In this document: positions 1-6,622 of the stretch, piece by piece
How positions within the stretch are numbered: the first letter of the stretch is position 1
How the letters are laid out: each line of letters begins with the position of its first letter
NCBI GenBank assembly: GCA_964473155.1
Contig: CAYYNT010000093.1
Coordinates: 1-11,932 of the forward strand
Reading direction: 5' to 3'
Length of the DNA: 11,932 bases
Origin: JAJFUG01 sp964473155
GTDB taxonomy: Bacteria; Gemmatimonadota; Glassbacteria; GWA2-58-10
The notes under the pieces: model-generated
Told to the model about the DNA's origin: nothing
Database searches by the model: none
Seen by the model: the letters and a program-made list of their open reading frames with translations, nothing else
Position numbers and translations under genes: made by a program

Positions 1-1
1 C

Positions 2-127
2 AAGCCGGAAAAGGACATGAAAACAATAACCTTTCGATCCCGTGATGCAAGTTCCGAACCCGACAAAACTGAGTTCGAGTGGAAAAAATCAAAGAAAAAG
101 AAAAAAACGAAGCCGTGGCAAAAATAA
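2..127 (+). CDS. C-terminal end of an off-window gene, lysine-rich tail (partial)
   Basis: An open frame enters from the left edge and stops at a TAA (125-127), giving 41 visible residues. They end in a very basic stretch with a run of five lysines and the terminus TKPWQK. An in-frame ATG at 17 has AAAAGGA just in front of it, but the spacing is too short for a good ribosome-binding site, so I read this as the tail of a longer protein rather than a mini-gene. Basic tails of this kind occur on nucleic-acid-binding and ribosome-associated proteins, but nothing here identifies a family. The sequence becomes AT-rich just after the stop. Confidence 0.4.
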   Translation, partial: KPEKDMKTITFRSRDASSEPDKTEFEWKKSKKKKKTKPWQK

Positions 128-246
128 ACCTTCGGTCGAACGTTTTGAAAAACAAGCAAAACTATTTAATTTGTGTTGTAAAGTTTTATTGAAAAGAGAG
201 TTATGGTAAGATTACCTTTATAGGTGGAATCAGGGAAGCCTGAACA

Positions 247-277
247 TTTTTCAAGCCGGAATTGTAGGCTTGACAAA
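247..277. repeat. Imperfect inverted repeat overlapping the candidate -35 box
   Basis: TCAAGCC (251-257) and GGCTTGA (267-273) form a perfect 7-bp inverted repeat with a 9-nt spacer. Beyond one mismatched pair (250/274) the arms continue for three more A:T pairs, giving 10 of 11 matches. The right arm contains most of the TTGACA hexamer at 270-275. No U-tract follows on either strand, so it is not an intrinsic terminator. GGCTTGA recurs as a direct copy at 377-383, and CAAGCC also occurs at 1-6. The spacing and position suit an operator for a dimeric regulator, but this is inference from sequence alone. Confidence 0.45.
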
Positions 278-298
278 CCTGTGCAATTGGAGCAAAAT
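270..298 (+). promoter_or_regulatory. Candidate sigma-70 promoter for the HD-domain gene
   Basis: A perfect TTGACA (270-275) is followed, after exactly 17 nt, by CAAAAT (293-298), which matches four of six positions of TATAAT. Transcription would start near 305. An alternative -10 box, TATATT (303-308, five of six matches), has only a poor -35 at the right distance. No other strong promoter is visible between 128 and 420. Confidence 0.45.
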
Positions 299-420
299 TG
301 TTTATATTTGTTAAGATTGAGGTATGGTTTACAGTTTCGAATTCACAGTGAGCTTTATATACCTGTTAACAGACAAGGCTTGAATTATCTCGTTCCCTCA
401 AGTCAGATGAGTATTCTTCC

Positions 421-1857
421 ATGCTGATGCACGTCAATGATCTTGTCCCTGAACTCGAGCTGGAGAGCGATGTCCGTCTCAAGGCGGGAAGTTTTCTCAT
501 TACCCGCAAGGAGCTGAAAGACGGCAGGCTCAACGAGAAGATCATTGATTCTATCCAGCGCTTCGCCGCCCAGCTCGCTCCTGAAAGCTACAAAGTGAGT
601 ATCAAGGCGGATGAGCGTGCCCTGAACCAGGTAAAATCTATCCTCGAAAGCGATTTGTTCTCCATCACCGAAGCGATAGAGTCCGGTAAGGAATACCCTA
701 ATTTCCTGAAAGATGACGACCTGCGTTCAAAGGTCATGCGGGTGATGGAGAAACTGATCTCCAACCCGGACCTGATCCGCTATATATACGATTTCAAGAT
801 CAGTAACACTGAAAACAATTCGATTGAGCAGCAGCTTCTTAACCACAGCATGAGAGTGACCCTGCTGTCGATTGCGCTTGGTCTGCAACTGCGCTGGTCA
901 ATCATATCGCTGGTAAATGTCGGCATGGCGGCGATACTGCACGATATGGGAATAATCCGCTGTTCAGTGTTCCCGGACCTGAAAAAGCTTGACGACATGC
1001 TGCCGGCCGAGCTCGAAGTGTTCATTTCCGATCATCAGAAAAAAAGCATCGAGCTTTTCGGCGAGAAAAAAGTCACCCTGTTGCCTTATACGCGCAACGA
1101 AATCCTGCACATCATCAGCAACCATCACCGCCCGGATTTCGAGGATGCCAGGCATAAGACAACCCTGCTGTTGTATTTCGCCGAACTGGTGGATGAAATG
1201 ATCGCCCCGCTGCCGCACAAAGTGCGCTATAACTTTACGGCAGATCAGTTGCGCGTTCTGGGAGAGCGTTTTGGCCGCCGCACGGGATTGGTGAATGTGC
1301 TGCTCGGTCTGATCCGTCTTTACAAGGGAAAGGCGGCGGCCTGGGAAATGGTGACCGGCCTGGTGCGTGTTTTCTCGATGGATGAACTGCTGATCGAGGG
1401 CTACGAGGAAAAACTGAAAGAGATCATCGAGTTCTGCCCGTTCAACTGCGCGGTGGCCTATCCGCATGCTGGCGGTAATTCCCTGCCGCGTACGATTTAC
1501 TGCAATAACAGCGTGGAACCGTCCTTTACCTGTGACCATATGGGCCAGGTGAAGATTGAGATATTCCTGAGCGCCGGTAAAGTGAAATCATTCAACAAAT
1601 GCGCCACTCTGACCGAGCAGGTTCATCAGCTCAACATTTCAGGACGGGAAGAGTCGGAGCAGCAGAAGAAAAAGACCGCTGAGCATAAGAAGGAAGAAAA
1701 GGCTGAAACGACAGCGGATGCTGAAACAGCCAAGAGCGCAACGAAATCAGAAAAGGACATTGTCGAGGGTATATTCGGCGGCCAGGGTGAAGTGTTGTAC
1801 GATCACGACGGAACAGAGAGCATCATGAAGCCGCCGCCGAAGAATCAGCAGAAATAA
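421..1857 (+). CDS. HD-domain (HD-GYP-like) phosphohydrolase with Cys-containing C-terminal module
   Basis: This 478-residue protein has three parts. Residues 1-65 resemble the short N-terminal module of many HD-GYP proteins (DLVPELELESDV, then a predicted strand and helix). Residues about 135-300 form an HD metal-dependent phosphohydrolase domain, with candidate ligands H142, H174-D175 (ILHDMG), H205, H235/H236 (NHH) and D258. The spacing fits the HD-GYP family, which degrades cyclic di-GMP, but the diagnostic GYP loop is missing: NHHRPDFEDARHK stands where HHE..DGxGYP is expected. Residues 339-394 hold five cysteines (C339, C343, C361, C371, C394) and H373, perhaps a metal or disulphide module. 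A Lys/Glu/Ala-rich, probably disordered tail follows. There is no signal peptide or membrane span, so it should be cytoplasmic. The ATG at 421 is the only upstream start, because an in-frame TAA lies at 367-369; M3 at 427 is an alternative. The ribosome-binding site is weak. It may sense or degrade a nucleotide second messenger and regulate the adjacent polysaccharide genes, but its substrate is unknown. Confidence 0.8.
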   Translation: MLMHVNDLVPELELESDVRLKAGSFLITRKELKDGRLNEKIIDSIQRFAAQLAPESYKVSIKADERALNQVKSILESDLFSITEAIESGKEYPNFLKDDDLRSKVMRVMEKLISNPDLIRYIYDFKISNTENNSIEQQLLNHSMRVTLLSIALGLQLRWSIISLVNVGMAAILHDMGIIRCSVFPDLKKLDDMLPAELEVFISDHQKKSIELFGEKKVTLLPYTRNEILHIISNHHRPDFEDARHKTTLLLYFAELVDEMIAPLPHKVRYNFTADQLRVLGERFGRRTGLVNVLLGLIRLYKGKAAAWEMVTGLVRVFSMDELLIEGYEEKLKEIIEFCPFNCAVAYPHAGGNSLPRTIYCNNSVEPSFTCDHMGQVKIEIFLSAGKVKSFNKCATLTEQVHQLNISGREESEQQKKKTAEHKKEEKAETTADAETAKSATKSEKDIVEGIFGGQGEVLYDHDGTESIMKPPPKNQQK

Positions 1858-1961
1858 GCTGTATTTTGGGTCTTGTCTTATGTAGTTCCTTCCACCGGAT
1901 ATCCATAGAGTTTCCTTTAACGTCCATGATGACTGCTGTTTTTTAGAAGCTGTGCGAGCCT

Positions 1962-1975
1962 GGAGACCGGCCTTG
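1962..1975 (+). promoter_or_regulatory. Ribosome-binding site deciding the TTG start of the epimerase
   Basis: GGAG (1962-1965) lies 7 nt before TTG (1973-1975). Starting there puts GTRPE at residues 8-12, the position it has in classical UDP-GlcNAc 2-epimerases. The alternative GTG at 1952 adds seven residues and has only a weak AGAAG in front. Confidence 0.6.
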
Positions 1976-3043
1976 AAAACAGCCTTCGTTCTTGGAACCC
2001 GGCCGGAGATAATAAAGCTGTCCCCCATAATCCGGGTTTATGTCAGACGCAACCTGCCTTTCTGCATAATCCACACTAATCAGCACTACTCGCCCGAAAT
2101 GGACTCCGTCTTTTTTGAACAACTGGAGCTGCCTGCGCCGCAGATCAACCTGGGTGTGGGATCGGGCAGCCACGGTGAACAGCTCGGACGGATGCTGCCC
2201 GCTCTGGAGACAGCTCTTACGGAGTTGAATCCTGAAACAGTGGTCGTGCAGGGAGATACCAATTCAGTCCTTGCCGGGGCTTTGATCGCTCAGCGAATGC
2301 ATTTGAAAGTCGCGCATGTAGAGGCGGGACTGCGCAGCCGGGACAAACGTATGCCGGAAGAGTATAACCGGATTCTGACAGATCATCTGTCGAACCTGCT
2401 TTTCGCCCCGACTCCCGCGGCGCGGGATATCCTTCTGGCCGAGGGTTTCGAGGATGCCTGTATCCACGTGACCGGGAACACTGTCGTTGACGCCGTAATG
2501 CAGGCCGGACAGATAGCCGGGGACCGGCAGGAGGGCACGGAGGGGCATACTGCGGGAAGCTATATTCTGGTTACTTTGCACCGTCCGGAAAACGTGGATA
2601 ATGCCGGGACATTTCAATCAATTCTCGATGGAATAGACTCCGCGGCGCGTGAACATGGACTGAGAGTGATTTTCCCTGTGCACCCGCGTACTTCGGCTTG
2701 CTTGAAAAGGTTCGGAATGAAGCTTCCCGAGAGTTTCAGCAATCCCGGCGCGGTGGGTTATCTGCGATTTATCGGCCTTCTGCGCTCCGCAGCTCTTGTT
2801 ATCACGGACTCGGGAGGGGTTCAGGAGGAAGCCTGCATCCTGCGCGTGCCTTGCGTGACCGCCAGGATCAGCACCGAAAGGCCAGAAACTGTAACAGCCG
2901 GCGCGAATTGCGTGGCCGGAGTGGAGGCCGGGGGTATCAGGCTCGCGGCAGGCAGGATGATAGGTGTGGCGCGCGACTGGGTCAATCCGCTCGGTGACGG
3001 GCGTGCGGGGGAAAGGATCGCCTCGATCCTCTATCCGCATTGA
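1973..3043 (+). CDS. wecB: UDP-N-acetylglucosamine 2-epimerase (non-hydrolysing)
   Basis: This cytoplasmic enzyme of 356 residues (from TTG 1973) is of normal length for the family that interconverts UDP-GlcNAc and UDP-ManNAc. Family motifs appear in order: GTRPEIIKLSP (8-18), QGDTNSVLAGA (D95), HVEAGLRSRD (E117), MPEEYNR (E129/E130), GNTVVDAV, TLHRPEN (H203), PVHPRT, and TDSGGVQEEA with TERPET near the C terminus. D95 and E117 fall at the numbering I recall for the catalytic residues of E. coli WecB. Paralogues such as WbpI, which act on UDP-diacetamido-glucuronate, usually carry a different N-terminal motif (GARPQ), so the plain UDP-GlcNAc enzyme is favoured. The product feeds O-antigen, enterobacterial-common-antigen-like or capsule synthesis. 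It lies 115 nt after the HD-domain gene and 15 nt from the end of the opposing operon. It could be called mnaA instead of wecB. Confidence 0.92.
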   Translation: MKTAFVLGTRPEIIKLSPIIRVYVRRNLPFCIIHTNQHYSPEMDSVFFEQLELPAPQINLGVGSGSHGEQLGRMLPALETALTELNPETVVVQGDTNSVLAGALIAQRMHLKVAHVEAGLRSRDKRMPEEYNRILTDHLSNLLFAPTPAARDILLAEGFEDACIHVTGNTVVDAVMQAGQIAGDRQEGTEGHTAGSYILVTLHRPENVDNAGTFQSILDGIDSAAREHGLRVIFPVHPRTSACLKRFGMKLPESFSNPGAVGYLRFIGLLRSAALVITDSGGVQEEACILRVPCVTARISTERPETVTAGANCVAGVEAGGIRLAAGRMIGVARDWVNPLGDGRAGERIASILYPH

Positions 3044-3058
3044 GTGAAAAGATGGCGT

Positions 3059-4591
3059 TCAGGGCCGCTCTGTGCCAGGGCCGCGGAGCCACCTTAAGAC
3101 AGCCTGCCAGACCTGGCGGTCTTCGGAAGAAAAAACGCGGAAGGCGAGCAGAAGGACCACGAAACAGAGCGAATAAAGAATTCCGCTGAGTAGCACGCCT
3201 GACCAGCCATGCCCCAGATATCGCGGCAACAGTATGAGTACGCACGCCGGGAGAACTGCCGCAAACAAGATCATCCAGTAAATTACCCGCATGCCCTGCC
3301 GCCGGTGATACATCCGCGCCCCGGTCATAACCAGAGCGGCGTGAAACGCCAGAGAGACGCATGTCGCCAATGCCGCTCCGTTTATCCCAATCAGCGGTAT
3401 GAGCCACCAGTTCAGGACCACGTTCAGCCCTGCCACTGAAACATTGGATATCAGCAGGAATTTGCCTGCGCCATGCATCGAGAGCAACAGAAGGCTCGTG
3501 TTTTCGATACAGAAAAAGAACCGTCCTGCTGTAAGCAGTACGAGCGCCGTGGCCCCGGCCTGAAAGGGCTGGCCCCAGAGCAGCCCCATCAGGGGACCGG
3601 CCATCAGGGTGGCCCCGGCCAGCAGGGGCAGGGTCAGGTAGAGGAACCAGCGGTTGTTGTTGTTGAAAGTGGCTATGACCGATTCGTTATCCCCGCCGGC
3701 CCACTGGCGCGTGATGATTGAGAGAAACATCGGGTTCAGCAGTTCCGTACCCACGGCCACCAGCGAGGCAAGAGTGGCCGCCGCCCCGTAAAGCCCGACC
3801 GCCTGGTCATCCAGAAAATGACCGGTCATGAACACATCCGTATAATTCATCGCCACATCCAGAAAACCAGCCAGAAACAGAGGCAGGCTGTACGCCAGAT
3901 ACTGCTTTGGAGCAAAAGAAGGCCGGTGTTCGAGGCGTGGACCTGTCAGCACCGGTTGGATTTTTTTCTCTATAATCAGCCAGAGAGCCAGAGAACTGGC
4001 GGCCTCCGCGGCCAGATAGGCCTGAAGCGCTCCCAGCGCTCCCAGGCCGAATGTGAGCAGGAGCAGGGTCAGCAGGAGTTTCAGCAGGGGATTGAAAAAC
4101 TGATAGACAGTCACCCGGTATTCGATTTTCTGGAAAGCCACCACGGCTTTCACCAGCACCCGCCCTGTCACATAAAACGGCAGGCAGAGAGCGCTGAGTC
4201 TGAGCGCATCGACGAGAGCGGGGCTGTCGAAGAGACCGCGCGCCAGAGGGGCCGCGGCCAGGTAAAGCAGTCCCGCCGCCGCGGAACCGGATGCCAGCGC
4301 CAGCAGAAGAGAAAAACGGAGGCAGGCGCGCAGGCCTGCCCGGTCATCTTTTCCCTGATAGAGCGGCAGGTAGCGGGCCACTCCATACTCCAGGCCCAGG
4401 CTGGCGATGCTGCCCGCCACGGCGATTGTGCTCAGGGCCATGAACAGCACGCCGAATTCGCCCATACCTCCGGAGCGGGCCAGAACAATACGGTAAGCCC
4501 AGTTCAGAAGGCGGGCGGAAACCAGACCGGCCAGTATTATGGCCGCCCCGCGGGCAACCGTGACCGTGGCGTTTTTAACTGCCGCGCTCAT
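3059..4591 (-). CDS. Polysaccharide flippase, Wzx / MATE-like (MOP superfamily)
   Basis: This integral membrane protein of 510 residues has about 12-14 hydrophobic segments across its whole length, the usual size for a Wzx-type translocase of lipid-linked oligosaccharides at the inner membrane. Family features are an N-terminal segment ending in MGEFGVLFMALS (43-54), the central DVFMTGHFLDDQAVGLYGAAATL (252-274; acidic residue, then G-x-Y), and NWWLIPLIGINGAALAT (394-410). The C terminus ends in a short basic tail. The start ATG at 4591 overlaps the methyltransferase stop (ATGA), with GGTGA upstream, so translation is probably coupled. It is the last gene of the minus-strand run and ends 15 nt from the epimerase stop. 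A short Asn run (NNNN, from a GTT repeat on the plus strand) is at 310-313. No dedicated Wzy polymerase is visible in the window. Confidence 0.85.
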   Translation of the reverse strand: MSAAVKNATVTVARGAAIILAGLVSARLLNWAYRIVLARSGGMGEFGVLFMALSTIAVAGSIASLGLEYGVARYLPLYQGKDDRAGLRACLRFSLLLALASGSAAAGLLYLAAAPLARGLFDSPALVDALRLSALCLPFYVTGRVLVKAVVAFQKIEYRVTVYQFFNPLLKLLLTLLLLTFGLGALGALQAYLAAEAASSLALWLIIEKKIQPVLTGPRLEHRPSFAPKQYLAYSLPLFLAGFLDVAMNYTDVFMTGHFLDDQAVGLYGAAATLASLVAVGTELLNPMFLSIITRQWAGGDNESVIATFNNNNRWFLYLTLPLLAGATLMAGPLMGLLWGQPFQAGATALVLLTAGRFFFCIENTSLLLLSMHGAGKFLLISNVSVAGLNVVLNWWLIPLIGINGAALATCVSLAFHAALVMTGARMYHRRQGMRVIYWMILFAAVLPACVLILLPRYLGHGWSGVLLSGILYSLCFVVLLLAFRVFSSEDRQVWQAVLRWLRGPGTERP

Positions 4592-5376
4592 CTTTTCACC
4601 GCGCAGTAGAGGGTGCGATAAGTTAATGAAGCCGGGAGTATCTTTCCGGCATGAATTTCAAAAGCGGCCTGTAATCTGCACAATGCCGGGTGCTTCGAGA
4701 AGGCGCGATCGAGGGCCGCGTTCAGCGGAGAGAAGTAATATGAGTGGCCGAGATCGTAATTCAGCCTGGCCTCCAGGGACAGGCCGCAGGCTTTAAGAGA
4801 GGCCGACACCTCGCCATATGTCGCGTGGAAAGTCACTCCGGCCGGATCGCCTTTAACGGCGGTGTAAGAGCGCCGGAAGAGCCTCATTGCGCGCCTGGCC
4901 AGAGCTGTGTGCTCCCCGGAGCGCATCTCGAAAATAAGGCGGCCTCCGGGACGAAGCGCGCGGGATAATTCCGCCAGGGCCTCGCGCCAATCGGGCAGGT
5001 GGAACAGAAGGTGCAGGCAGACCAGAGTGTCGATGCCGCCGGGCCGCACGGGCAGGCTGTAGATATCCCCCGCCAGGCAGGGCAGGGGAGCTTTTGCCCT
5101 GAGTTCGCCGAGCATCCCGGTTGAGCTGTCGATAGCTATCACGGCGAGGCCTTTTTCCGCCACCGGTAGGCTGATTCGGCCGGTGCCCGCCCCGCAGTCC
5201 AGGACAAGCCTCCTTGCCCTTCGGATCACCCAGCCTGTCTCCACCAGCGTGCTTACGGCGTTCAATCCGCTCCGGTAGCGCTTGTCGTATTGCCCGACAA
5301 AGGTGTTTTCCCGGTAACGTTGCCGTTTGATTTGCCTGAAGCCGTCCGGCGGCTCAACCTTTTTTTCATCGGTCAT
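4588..5376 (-). CDS. Class I SAM-dependent methyltransferase
   Basis: This protein of 262 residues has a Rossmann-type methyltransferase core. Motif I is LVLDCGAGTGRIS (57-69), an acidic strand end follows at AIDSS (81-85), GDIYSLPV (103-110) matches the adenine-contacting stretch, LLFHLPDW (123-130) follows, and LRPGGRLIFEM (141-151) is the typical post-motif III segment. Residues 1-45 are polar, and about 160-262 form a variable region that should hold the acceptor site. There is no signal or membrane span, so it is cytoplasmic. The start codon shares one base with the stop of the deacetylase (TGATG), and its stop overlaps the flippase start. The acceptor cannot be read from sequence. In this setting a sugar hydroxyl, carboxyl or phosphate on the glycan is more likely than a protein or RNA, but that is inference. 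Confidence 0.85.
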   Translation of the reverse strand: MTDEKKVEPPDGFRQIKRQRYRENTFVGQYDKRYRSGLNAVSTLVETGWVIRRARRLVLDCGAGTGRISLPVAEKGLAVIAIDSSTGMLGELRAKAPLPCLAGDIYSLPVRPGGIDTLVCLHLLFHLPDWREALAELSRALRPGGRLIFEMRSGEHTALARRAMRLFRRSYTAVKGDPAGVTFHATYGEVSASLKACGLSLEARLNYDLGHSYYFSPLNAALDRAFSKHPALCRLQAAFEIHAGKILPASLTYRTLYCAVKR

Positions 5377-6419
5377 CAGACCCGTCCCCCGGCTTTAGTT
5401 TCGCCGTAAAACTGTGCGCAGTTGATGAACCGCACCCCGCGCGCCGACAGATCGGCCAGAACGGTCTCCAGGCATTGCTCGAACCGTGACAGATCGTGAA
5501 GATGAAGCTGGACGACGATATCGGACAGGGCCAGGCGCGCGGCCAAGGCCGTCTCCCAGCCATTCGGGAAAAAGAAGCTCACTCCAAGGTCGAGCATGTC
5601 GAATCCGGGAAGCGGAAGGGGATGCACGCTCCAGCTCCGGATGAACCAGCGGTGGCCGCTCCCGGCCAGGCACTCGAAAGTCGTGCGGTCGTATTTCATG
5701 TAAGGCGCGGCGAAACCGTTCACCTCGATGCCGAACAGGTCTTCAAGATAAGCTTTGTTGCGCGTTATTTCCTTCATCTGGGTCCGTCTTGAGCATGACG
5801 GAAGGACCACCCGGTGCGACCACGTGTGCCCGGCTATATCCATGCCGTGGCGCTCAACAACCTGGCGCACCAGTTTTTCTTTCCCGGCGATTTCGCTTCC
5901 GGCCACGGCCAGGGTTGGACGCAGGTTGAAACGCGAGCACCAGCGGTCCAGGTTGTCCAGGCCGCGGCTGTCCCAGTCCACGTTGACACGGAAAACCAGA
6001 CGCCGTCCGGGCGGGATTACGAAATCCGTCTCCGGCGCCTCGATCCGGCCGCGGCGGATGTCACTCCGCGCAGTGAAAGGTCTGCGCAGAAGGCTCAACA
6101 GGTTTTTTACCGGCGCGCGGCTTTCAATCCTTGAATTGAAAAGCCCGCAGGCGGCCCAGGCTTTGCCCAATGGACGCATCAGACGGAAATACTTGTCGCT
6201 GGGGCTGTCCACCCGTAGAATCGCACCGTCCCCGCTGTCTTGAACCTGATTGGAATTGGTAAGCAGCAGCTCTCCCGCTCCAGGCTTTACGGGAAATGTC
6301 TGCGCGACAACTCTCGACCCCGCGGCGGCATACGTGCCGGCCAGCCACATGACATACCTGTCGGTGAACAGCGGCTCATAAGGCGAGCGTGGGCACATAT
6401 GCACGGTATGGATTGTCAA
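5376..6419 (-). CDS. NodB-like polysaccharide deacetylase family protein with altered catalytic motifs
   Basis: This protein has 347 residues. About 140-330 fit a NodB / carbohydrate esterase 4 fold: FRVNVDWDS (143-151, motif 1), GHTWSH (197-202, metal-binding HxxxH with H198 and H202), GFAAPYMKYD (235-244, motif 3) and VQLHLHD (303-309, motif 5). Two substitutions stand out. The usual first Asp of motif 1 (TFDDG, or DVDW in related members) is Asn146 while D148 remains, and the motif 3 Arg is Ala. Residues 1-135 are a domain I do not recognise; the opening strand TIHTVHMC recalls a Rossmann-type start. There is no signal peptide, so it appears cytoplasmic. The TTG start at 6419 is preceded by GAGG (6425-6428) 5 nt away and overlaps the upstream stop (TTGA). 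An ATG at 6398 would remove the first strand. It would be expected to remove acetyl groups from an amino sugar, but activity is uncertain given the substitutions. Confidence 0.75.
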   Translation of the reverse strand: MTIHTVHMCPRSPYEPLFTDRYVMWLAGTYAAAGSRVVAQTFPVKPGAGELLLTNSNQVQDSGDGAILRVDSPSDKYFRLMRPLGKAWAACGLFNSRIESRAPVKNLLSLLRRPFTARSDIRRGRIEAPETDFVIPPGRRLVFRVNVDWDSRGLDNLDRWCSRFNLRPTLAVAGSEIAGKEKLVRQVVERHGMDIAGHTWSHRVVLPSCSRRTQMKEITRNKAYLEDLFGIEVNGFAAPYMKYDRTTFECLAGSGHRWFIRSWSVHPLPLPGFDMLDLGVSFFFPNGWETALAARLALSDIVVQLHLHDLSRFEQCLETVLADLSARGVRFINCAQFYGETKAGGRV

Positions 6420-6622
6420 ACCGACCTCAGGAAATCGCGCACCCAGGCGGCGGGCAGGCTGGCCAGATGACTTTGCACATCACCGGCCGGACCGGAGGAG
6501 TCAATCTTGCCCTTCGGCTCCGCTGCGGATACGAGTGAACGGCTGTCCGCCTCGAAAACGCCGGTGTCGAACGGCCTGTCCCTGTCTGTGGTTGTCAGCC
6601 TTAATCTCAGTCTGAGTTTCAT
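6416..6622 (-). CDS. Small 68-residue protein of unknown function in the polysaccharide operon
   Basis: I do not recognise this protein. It opens with alternating basic and hydrophobic residues (MKLRLRLRL, a likely beta strand), has a polar Asp/Ser-rich middle, and ends in a possible amphipathic helix (residues about 48-67). There are no cysteines, no signal peptide and no membrane span. Reality is supported by context: GGAG (6629-6632) sits 6 nt before the ATG, the start overlaps the kinase stop (ATGA), and the stop overlaps the deacetylase TTG start (TTGA). A chance frame is unlikely to fill the interval between two genes so exactly. It could be an accessory subunit or chaperone of a neighbour, a translational coupling peptide, or the remnant of a larger gene. 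Confidence 0.65.
   Translation of the reverse strand: MKLRLRLRLTTTDRDRPFDTGVFEADSRSLVSAAEPKGKIDSSGPAGDVQSHLASLPAAWVRDFLRSV

Larger units (their letters stand above)
128..420 (+). other. AT-rich intergenic leader upstream of the HD-domain gene
   Basis: These 293 bases are visibly AT-richer than the genes to the right. They contain a candidate sigma-70 promoter (270-298), an imperfect palindrome over its -35 box (247-277) and a further copy of the half-site GGCTTGA at 377-383. A 67-codon frame starting from a GTG at 224 runs through the region and overlaps the next gene. It has no family resemblance and no clear ribosome-binding site, so I treat the stretch as non-coding. With the proposed promoter the 5' untranslated leader would be roughly 115 nt. 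I see no clear riboswitch or terminator. Confidence 0.5.

Noticed and set aside
224..427. 67-codon frame in the leader upstream of the HD-domain gene
   Set aside because: It starts from GTG without a good ribosome-binding site, runs through the candidate promoter, overlaps the next gene and resembles no family.
964..1539. 191-codon minus-strand frame inside the HD-domain gene
   Set aside because: It is a shadow of a gene with intact HD motifs, with no ribosome-binding site or family signal.
1858..1972. Separate promoter for the epimerase gene
   Set aside because: TTGTCT near 1873 has no acceptable -10 partner at 16-18 nt; the palindrome GGATATCC at 1897-1904 is too short to interpret.
3549..3621. 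GTGGCCCCGGCC repeated twice in the flippase region
   Set aside because: It lies inside coding sequence and reflects similar Ala/Gly-rich membrane segments, not an independent repeat element.
3818..4609. 263-codon plus-strand frame opposite the flippase
   Set aside because: It is antisense to a clear membrane protein. Its composition (many Gln, Arg, His) is what the complement of hydrophobic GC-rich codons gives.
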